From assembly GCF_949296715.1 (NCBI RefSeq), contig NZ_CASFQD010000049.1, forward strand, positions 1-45,058: a stretch of 45,058 bases of DNA. The letters run 5' to 3'. This DNA is from an uncultured Alistipes sp. (lineage in GTDB: Bacteria > Bacteroidota > Bacteroidia > Bacteroidales > Rikenellaceae). Within the stretch, counting starts at the first letter, position 1. Each line of letters begins with the position of its first letter. The notes beneath the pieces were generated by a model. It searched no databases, had not been told where the DNA came from, and saw nothing but the letters and a program-made list of their open reading frames with translations. This document shows positions 39,445 through 45,058 of this stretch, piece after piece. The position numbers and the translations under genes were made by a program.

Positions 39445-40461
39445 TCAGACGAAGAGTGCGGCGAAGGCCTCGGGCGTCAGCGGGCGCACCTCGCAGTCGC
39501 CGATACCCACGGGCAGGACGATGCGCAGCATGCCGTCCTCGCTCTTCTTGTCCTTGACGACCTCCCTGAGCAGGAGATTCATCCCGACGGGCGGCGTCAG
39601 GTCGAAGCCCAGGCGCGCGAGCAGCGCCCGGATGCGCCCGCGGTCGGCATCCGAAAGCACGCCGAGCCGCACGGCGGCATCGGCAATGAGCGCCGTACCG
39701 ACAGCCACGGCCTCGCCGTGGTTCATCTTCGACGTGCACTTCTCGATGGCGTGCGCCAGCGTGTGGCCGAGGTTGAGCTTGCGCCGCTCACCCTGCTCGC
39801 GCTCGTCGCGCCCGACGATGTCGGCCTTCACGCGGACCGCCGCGGAGATGGCGTCCGAAAGCAGGTCCGTATCGCTGCGCAGCGTCTCGAAGGAGCTCTG
39901 CTCGATGCGGGCGAAGAGGTCGGCATCGGCGATGATCGCCGCCTTGACCACCTCGGCCAGTCCGGCGCGGAACTCCCGCCCGGGCAGCGTGCGCAGCAGC
40001 GCCGGGTCGCAGATGACGAACTGCGGCTGCGTGAAGGTGCCGGCCATGTTCTTGTAACCGTCGACATTCACGCCGTTCTTGCCCCCGACCGAGGCGTCGA
40101 CCTGCCCGAGCAGCGTCGTCGAGACGAAGCCGAAGCGCAGGCCGCGCATGTAGGTCGAGGCGGCGAAGCCCGCCACGTCGGTGACGATGCCTCCGCCGAC
40201 GCCCAGGATGAAGGTCCTGCGGTCGACGCCCAGTTCGATGAAGCGGCGGCAGATCGTCTCGACGGTGCGGAGCGTCTTGTTCCGCTCGCCCGTACCGATG
40301 AGCACGCACTCGTAGGGTGCCAGCAGCGCCCCGTAGACCCGGGCGACCGTGGTGTCCGACACGACGACCACACGCCCTTCGGGCAGCGCGCCCGAAAGCA
40401 GATCGTCCACCGGACCGATGTATACGGCACTCTGTTCGCGGACGTTGAACGAAGGTTTCAT
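39445..40461 (-). CDS. aroB: 3-dehydroquinate synthase
   Basis: 338 residues from the ATG at 40461 (MKPSFNVREQSAVYIG); a longer open frame lies across the promoter region. AroB converts DAHP to 3-dehydroquinate, the second step of the shikimate pathway. The NAD-binding segment is GVGGGIVTDVAGFAASTYMR (about 92-111), followed by the TTLLGQVDASVGGKNGVN (about 118-135) active-site motif. Metal ligands lie in the RAGLAEVVKAAII, KLNLGHTLAHAIE and MNHGEAVAVG segments. It is divergent from typA with closely spaced -7 boxes. Confidence 0.95.
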   Translation of the reverse strand: MKPSFNVREQSAVYIGPVDDLLSGALPEGRVVVVSDTTVARVYGALLAPYECVLIGTGERNKTLRTVETICRRFIELGVDRRTFILGVGGGIVTDVAGFAASTYMRGLRFGFVSTTLLGQVDASVGGKNGVNVDGYKNMAGTFTQPQFVICDPALLRTLPGREFRAGLAEVVKAAIIADADLFARIEQSSFETLRSDTDLLSDAISAAVRVKADIVGRDEREQGERRKLNLGHTLAHAIEKCTSKMNHGEAVAVGTALIADAAVRLGVLSDADRGRIRALLARLGFDLTPPVGMNLLLREVVKDKKSEDGMLRIVLPVGIGDCEVRPLTPEAFAALFV

Positions 40462-40487
40462 AGCCAGGAGTTTTTTCAAGAAACAAG

Positions 40488-40495
40488 CAAAAATA
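40488..40495 (-). promoter_or_regulatory. -7 element (TATTTTTG) of aroB
   Basis: Perfect TAnnTTTG on the minus strand, 26 nt before the aroB ATG. It lies only 22 bp from the divergent typA -7 box, so the two promoters share upstream DNA. Confidence 0.6.
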
Positions 40496-40517
40496 GTACA
40501 TTTTCCGGAGAAATTGC

Positions 40518-40525
40518 TACCTTTG
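40518..40525 (+). promoter_or_regulatory. -7 element (TACCTTTG) of typA
   Basis: Perfect TAnnTTTG 25 nt upstream of the typA ATG at 40551. Confidence 0.65.
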
Positions 40526-40550
40526 CAGCACAAAATTCCATTCTGTTTCT

Positions 40551-42353
<1,803 letters not shown>

Positions 42354-42374
42354 CCGTCGCAACGCGACACCGGT

Positions 42375-42416
42375 AAAAAAGTCCGGACCGACTTGGAGAT
42401 CGGTCCGGACTTTTTT
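42375..42416. terminator. Bidirectional terminator between typA and the DUF454 gene
   Basis: 17-bp perfect stem AAAAAAGTCCGGACCGA / TCGGTCCGGACTTTTTT (42375-42391 and 42400-42416), with A6/T6 ends that work on both strands. Confidence 0.95.
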
Positions 42417-42451
42417 GTCATGCAGGGCGGCAACGGAACGCCCCGCCGCCG

Positions 42452-42817
42452 TCACTTGCGCAGCGTGGCGAACGACAGGATGTGCCACGTGATGCCCGCG
42501 GCAAGGAGCACCATGCCGGCCTGCGCCCACCACCAGGCGCCGAGCAGCGCGAAGGTGCAGTAGAGCATCGTCGCCCACAGCAGCGTGACGGAGACGACCT
42601 TGGCCCGCAGCGGGATGGCCCGTTTTTCGCGGAAGTTGCGGATATATTCGCCCAGCCGCGGATGCGCGAGCAGCCACCCGTAGAGACGCGGTGAGGAGCG
42701 CACCCAGAGAGCCGCGGCGAGCAGCAGAAAGGGGGTCGTGGGCAGCAGCGGCACGAAGATGCCGACGATGCCCAGCGCGAAGGCGATGCAGCCCAAAGTG
42801 GCAAGAAAAGGTTTCAC
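42452..42817 (-). CDS. DUF454 (YbaN-like) inner-membrane protein
   Basis: 121 residues with a GTG start at 42817. The start MKPFLATLGCIAFALGIVG opens the first helix, and VPLLPTTPFLLLAAALWVRS is the DUF454 family signature. Two further helices span about 75-115, with a charged loop between (YIRNFREKRAIPLRAK). The function of the family is unknown. The GTG start is supported by the -7 element TAATTTTG ending exactly 4 nt upstream and by the lack of other in-frame starts before the first helix. It is a single-gene unit convergent with typA. Confidence 0.85.
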   Translation of the reverse strand: MKPFLATLGCIAFALGIVGIFVPLLPTTPFLLLAAALWVRSSPRLYGWLLAHPRLGEYIRNFREKRAIPLRAKVVSVTLLWATMLYCTFALLGAWWWAQAGMVLLAAGITWHILSFATLRK

Positions 42818-42821
42818 GGAA

Positions 42822-42829
42822 CAAAATTA
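42822..42829 (-). promoter_or_regulatory. -7 element (TAATTTTG) of the DUF454 gene, 4 nt before the GTG
   Basis: Perfect TAnnTTTG on the minus strand followed by TTCC and the GTG start codon. It predicts a leaderless mRNA starting with GUG. Confidence 0.55.
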
Positions 42830-42873
42830 GTACAAAATCGGGGCCCGGACGCAATACTGACGTTATTTTTGCG

Positions 42874-42881
42874 TATCTTTG
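42874..42881 (+). promoter_or_regulatory. -7 element (TATCTTTG) of rpiB
   Basis: Perfect TAnnTTTG 75 nt before the ATG at 42957. A second box TATTTTTG lies just upstream at 42864-42871. Confidence 0.65.
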
Positions 42882-42956
42882 TCAGAAACGGGGAGCACGG
42901 CAGCATGCAGGAAACCCCGGCATCGCAAAACACAGGAAGCACAAAAAAAGGATATC

Positions 42957-43397
42957 ATGAAAAAGATCGGAATCGCCTGCGACCACGCGGGCTATGAAAT
43001 GAAGGAGTTTCTCGTGGGTTACCTCGGCGCCATGGGCTATGAGGTGCTCGACTTCGGCACGCACTCGCCCGAGAGTGTCGACTACCCCGACTATGCTCAT
43101 CCGCTGGCCGAGGCCGTCGAGCAGGGCGAGGTGGAGTTCGGCATCGGGCTCTGCGGCTCGGGCGAAGGCATGGCCATGACGCTCAACAAGCACCAGGGCA
43201 TCCGCGCCGGACTGTGCTGGGATCCCGAGGTCGCCACGCTCATCCGCCGCCACAACAACGCCAACGTCATCGTCTTCCCGGCCCGCTTCATCACCAACGA
43301 CGAGGCGGTCAAGATGCTCGAAGCCTTCTTCGGCGCCTTGTTCGAGGGCGGACGCCACGAAGCGCGTCTGGCCAAGATGCCCGTACCGTCCAAATAG
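42957..43397 (+). CDS. rpiB: Ribose 5-phosphate isomerase B
   Basis: 146 residues from the ATG at 42957. It interconverts ribose 5-phosphate and ribulose 5-phosphate. Family signatures are GIACDHAGYEMKE (4-16), THSPESVDYPDYAHPLAEAV (about 41-60), LCGSGEGMAMTLNKHQGIRA (about 70-89) with the catalytic Cys71, and NNANVIVFPARFI (about 101-113). Length matches RpiB rather than the paired LacA/LacB subunits. It complements rpe elsewhere in the window. A G-run (about 43419-43427) and then a hairpin follow the stop. Confidence 0.95.
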   Translation: MKKIGIACDHAGYEMKEFLVGYLGAMGYEVLDFGTHSPESVDYPDYAHPLAEAVEQGEVEFGIGLCGSGEGMAMTLNKHQGIRAGLCWDPEVATLIRRHNNANVIVFPARFITNDEAVKMLEAFFGALFEGGRHEARLAKMPVPSK

Positions 43398-43479
43398 GTC
43401 CGGCCGGAAGGCGGAGAGGGGGGGGGTGCAAAAGTGCCCTCCGGCCCGCTTCGCAGTGAGACAACGCAAGGCAGACAGG

Positions 43480-43511
43480 AAAGGCGGCAACCGTCGGGTT
43501 GCCGCCTTTTT
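43480..43511. terminator. Bidirectional terminator between rpiB and ispE
   Basis: 13-bp perfect stem AAAGGCGGCAACC / GGTTGCCGCCTTT with a GTCG loop and a T5 tail, between convergent genes. Confidence 0.92.
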
Positions 43512-43553
43512 CGTCCCGGGCCGCAAGGGGCCCGACCCGCATGCGAAGAGAAA

Positions 43554-44372
43554 CTACCCGATCGTCTCCCGGTGGAGGAACTCCCCGTCGCGGAGCGGAA
43601 CCGCCGGATCGGGGTTATCAAAAAGGCCGAAGACGGCCGAGCCGCTGCCCGACATCGAGGCATAGAGCGCCCCGGCACGCAGCAGCCGGTCGCGCACGTC
43701 GCGGATCACGGGGTGCGCCGCAAAGACCGACTCCTCGAAGTCGTTGGTCACGACGCCCTGCCACTGCCGCACGGGAAGCCGCAGCCGTTCGGCAAGCGGC
43801 ACGTCGGGCACCCGGGGCCGCACGCCGGCATAGGCTTCGCGTGTCGAGACCCCCTCGGTGGGCTTCACGACGACGAGCGTCAGCCCCCGCAGGTCGACCG
43901 CACAGGGCGTCATCACCTCGCCGCGTCCCGTGCAGAGCTGCGGCGTGTTGCGCACGAAGAAGGCCGTGTCGCTGCCCAGCGCCGCGGCGCAGCCGATAAG
44001 CTCCGCTTCCGGAAGCCGCAGGTCGAAGAGCCGGTCGAGGGCCACGATCACCGCCGTACCGTCGGCCGAACCGCCCCCGAGCCCCGCACCGAAGGGGACG
44101 CGCTTGTCGAGGCGGATACGGACGCCGTCCACGCCGCAGCGGTCGCGCAGCAGCGCAAAGGCCTTCAGACAGATGTTCTGCTCCGCAGGACAGTCGACCG
44201 CAAGGCCCTGCTGCACGAACTCCGCGCCGGCGGCTCCGGTGCGCGTCACCTCCACTTCGTCATAGAGTTCCCGGACGGGAAACATCACCGTCTCGAGGTC
44301 GTGGTAGCCGTCCGCCCGGCGGCGCAGGATGTCCAGACCAAGATTTATTTTGCAGTTTGCTTTCAGGATCAT
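43554..44372 (-). CDS. ispE: 4-diphosphocytidyl-2-C-methyl-D-erythritol kinase
   Basis: 272 residues from the ATG at 44372 (MILKANCKINLGLDI); the longer open frame upstream is the shadow of the divergent GSCFA gene. IspE is the GHMP-fold kinase of the methylerythritol phosphate route to isoprenoids. It shows the N-terminal KINLGLDILRRRADGYHDLE (8-27), the ATP-binding GHMP motif VPFGAGLGGGSADGTA (about 90-105), and the C-terminal MSGSGSAVFGLF (about 243-254). Length is usual. A -7-like element TATCTTTA ends 4 nt before the ATG. The DNA before it is shared with the divergent GSCFA gene. Confidence 0.95.
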   Translation of the reverse strand: MILKANCKINLGLDILRRRADGYHDLETVMFPVRELYDEVEVTRTGAAGAEFVQQGLAVDCPAEQNICLKAFALLRDRCGVDGVRIRLDKRVPFGAGLGGGSADGTAVIVALDRLFDLRLPEAELIGCAAALGSDTAFFVRNTPQLCTGRGEVMTPCAVDLRGLTLVVVKPTEGVSTREAYAGVRPRVPDVPLAERLRLPVRQWQGVVTNDFEESVFAAHPVIRDVRDRLLRAGALYASMSGSGSAVFGLFDNPDPAVPLRDGEFLHRETIG

Positions 44373-44376
44373 GCCG

Positions 44377-44384
44377 TAAAGATA
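44377..44384 (-). promoter_or_regulatory. -7-like element (TATCTTTA) of ispE, 4 nt before the ATG
   Basis: One mismatch to TAnnTTTG in the last base, followed by CGGC and the ispE ATG. It is separated by 9 bp from the divergent GSCFA -7 element. Confidence 0.45.
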
Positions 44385-44393
44385 AGAATTTTC

Positions 44394-44401
44394 TAATTTT
44401 G
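44394..44401 (+). promoter_or_regulatory. -7 element (TAATTTTG) of the GSCFA gene, 4 nt before the ATG
   Basis: Perfect TAnnTTTG followed by CCGT and the ATG at 44406, predicting a leaderless mRNA. Confidence 0.55.
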
Positions 44402-44405
44402 CCGT

Positions 44406-45058
44406 ATGAAATTCCGCACCGAAATCGACATCGCGCCCCTGCGCACCCGCATCGGCTACGAAAACCGCACGCTCGCCCTCGGCTCGTGCTTCGCCGAACA
44501 GATCGGCGACCGTCTCGCCCGCGCGAAGTTCCACGTCACGGTCAACCCCACGGGCATCCTCTTCAATCCGCTCTCGATCGCCGCGGCACTGCGCGACTAC
44601 CCGACACCGGTCGGCCGCGACGAGCTGCACTGCGACGGCGGGCGGTGGTTCCACTACGGCTTCCACGGCGACTTCGCGGCACGGACAGCCGACGAGGCGC
44701 TGCAGCGGATGAACGCCGCCCGACGAGCGGGCGCCGAAGCGCTTGCCGCGGCCGACCGCGTGGTGCTGACGCTCGGCACGGCATGGGTCTACGAGCGCGG
44801 CGGGGAGGTGGTCGCCAACTGCCACCGCCAGCCTGCCGCGGAGTTCGTGCGGCGGCGCCTGACGGTCGAAGAGGTCACCGAGGCCCTTGCCGCGGCGATC
44901 GAGGGGCCGCTCGCCGGGCGGGAGGTCATCCTCACGGTCAGCCCCGTGCGGCACCTCGGCGACGGCCTGGCGGGCAATGCCGTGAGCAAGGCGACGCTGC
45001 GGCTCGCCGCCGGGCAACTCACGGAGCGTTATGCCTGCGTGAGCTACTTCCCGGCCTA
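44406..45058 (+). CDS. GSCFA domain protein, N-terminal part only
   Basis: The gene runs off the right edge; 217 residues are visible. It starts MKFRTEIDIAPL and contains the defining motif LGSCFAEQIG (about 25-34), then NPTGILFNPLSI (about 49-60) and VLTLGTAWVYE (about 123-133). The GSCFA family resembles SGNH/GDSL-type esterases, with the Ser in GSCFA as likely nucleophile; the function is not established. It is divergent from ispE with a 33-bp gap that holds both promoters. Confidence 0.9.
   Translation, partial: MKFRTEIDIAPLRTRIGYENRTLALGSCFAEQIGDRLARAKFHVTVNPTGILFNPLSIAAALRDYPTPVGRDELHCDGGRWFHYGFHGDFAARTADEALQRMNAARRAGAEALAAADRVVLTLGTAWVYERGGEVVANCHRQPAAEFVRRRLTVEEVTEALAAAIEGPLAGREVILTVSPVRHLGDGLAGNAVSKATLRLAAGQLTERYACVSYFPA

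Noticed and set aside
43554..45017. 487-codon version of ispE reaching almost to the right edge
   Set aside because: The extra N-terminal part is antisense to the GSCFA gene; the family-typical start MILKANCKINLG is at 44372.

Overview
This is a high-GC chromosomal window from a member of the phylum Bacteroidota. The most likely source is a gut Rikenellaceae such as Alistipes, because the window combines GC-rich codon use with Bacteroidota hallmarks. These include many copies of the -7 promoter element TAnnTTTG (several with a -33 TTG 19-20 bp upstream), the near absence of Shine-Dalgarno sequences, NigD-like, DUF4836, BACON, BspA-type and HU-CCDC81/SPOR proteins, and an ECF sigma factor paired with a dual-membrane anti-sigma factor. 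The genus is an inference; the phylum is well supported. I see no CRISPR array, insertion sequence, prophage or rRNA gene.

Layout. 1-4.7 kb, minus strand: ABC-F ATPase, rlmB, a DUF4153 membrane protein and a YgjP-like metallopeptidase (cut by the left edge) form one operon. 4.9-11.7 kb, minus: rpe, a small ABC transporter (ATPase plus FtsX-like permease), a DUF4836 lipoprotein and a large BACON/leucine-rich-repeat lipoprotein. 11.76-11.96 kb: a structured minus-strand RNA candidate resembling 6S RNA. 12.0-13.6 kb: rmuC. 13.8-18.6 kb, minus: smpB, HAD phosphatase, tsaB and an unknown helical protein, preceded by dnaG. 18.6-19.65 kb: an AT-rich island with a HARE-HTH-like protein and a lipoprotein behind a strong promoter with a palindrome at its start. 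19.86-22.4 kb, plus: uvrB and a TIGR04076 protein. 22.5-27.2 kb, minus: a compact six-gene operon of a degenerate S24 regulator, ribE, a histidine kinase, lgt, an HU-CCDC81/SPOR protein and a GtrA protein. 27.27 kb: tRNA-Arg(CCG). 27.6-29.5 kb: ECF sigma factor and its anti-sigma factor, divergent from a NigD-like lipoprotein. 30.5-34.1 kb: a GH3 glycosidase facing an alpha/beta hydrolase. 34.6-36.0 kb: a lipoprotein with a duplicated domain. 36.2-36.7 kb: a frameshifted acetyltransferase. 36.9-45.06 kb: housekeeping genes ruvB, malic enzyme, aroB, typA, DUF454, rpiB, ispE and a GSCFA protein (cut by the right edge).

How it works together. Most of the window is core metabolism and information processing: DNA repair (uvrB, ruvB, rmuC), replication (dnaG), translation (smpB, tsaB, rlmB, ABC-F, typA), pentose phosphates (rpe, rpiB), isoprenoid, shikimate and riboflavin synthesis, and lipoprotein maturation (lgt). 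Accessory material sits between these blocks as surface lipoproteins and envelope regulators. The features most worth a second look are the ECF/anti-sigma/NigD locus, the 6S-like RNA, the HARE-HTH island, and a recurring promoter design in which the -7 box ends exactly 4 (sometimes 5-6) nt before the start codon, implying leaderless mRNAs for at least seven genes.
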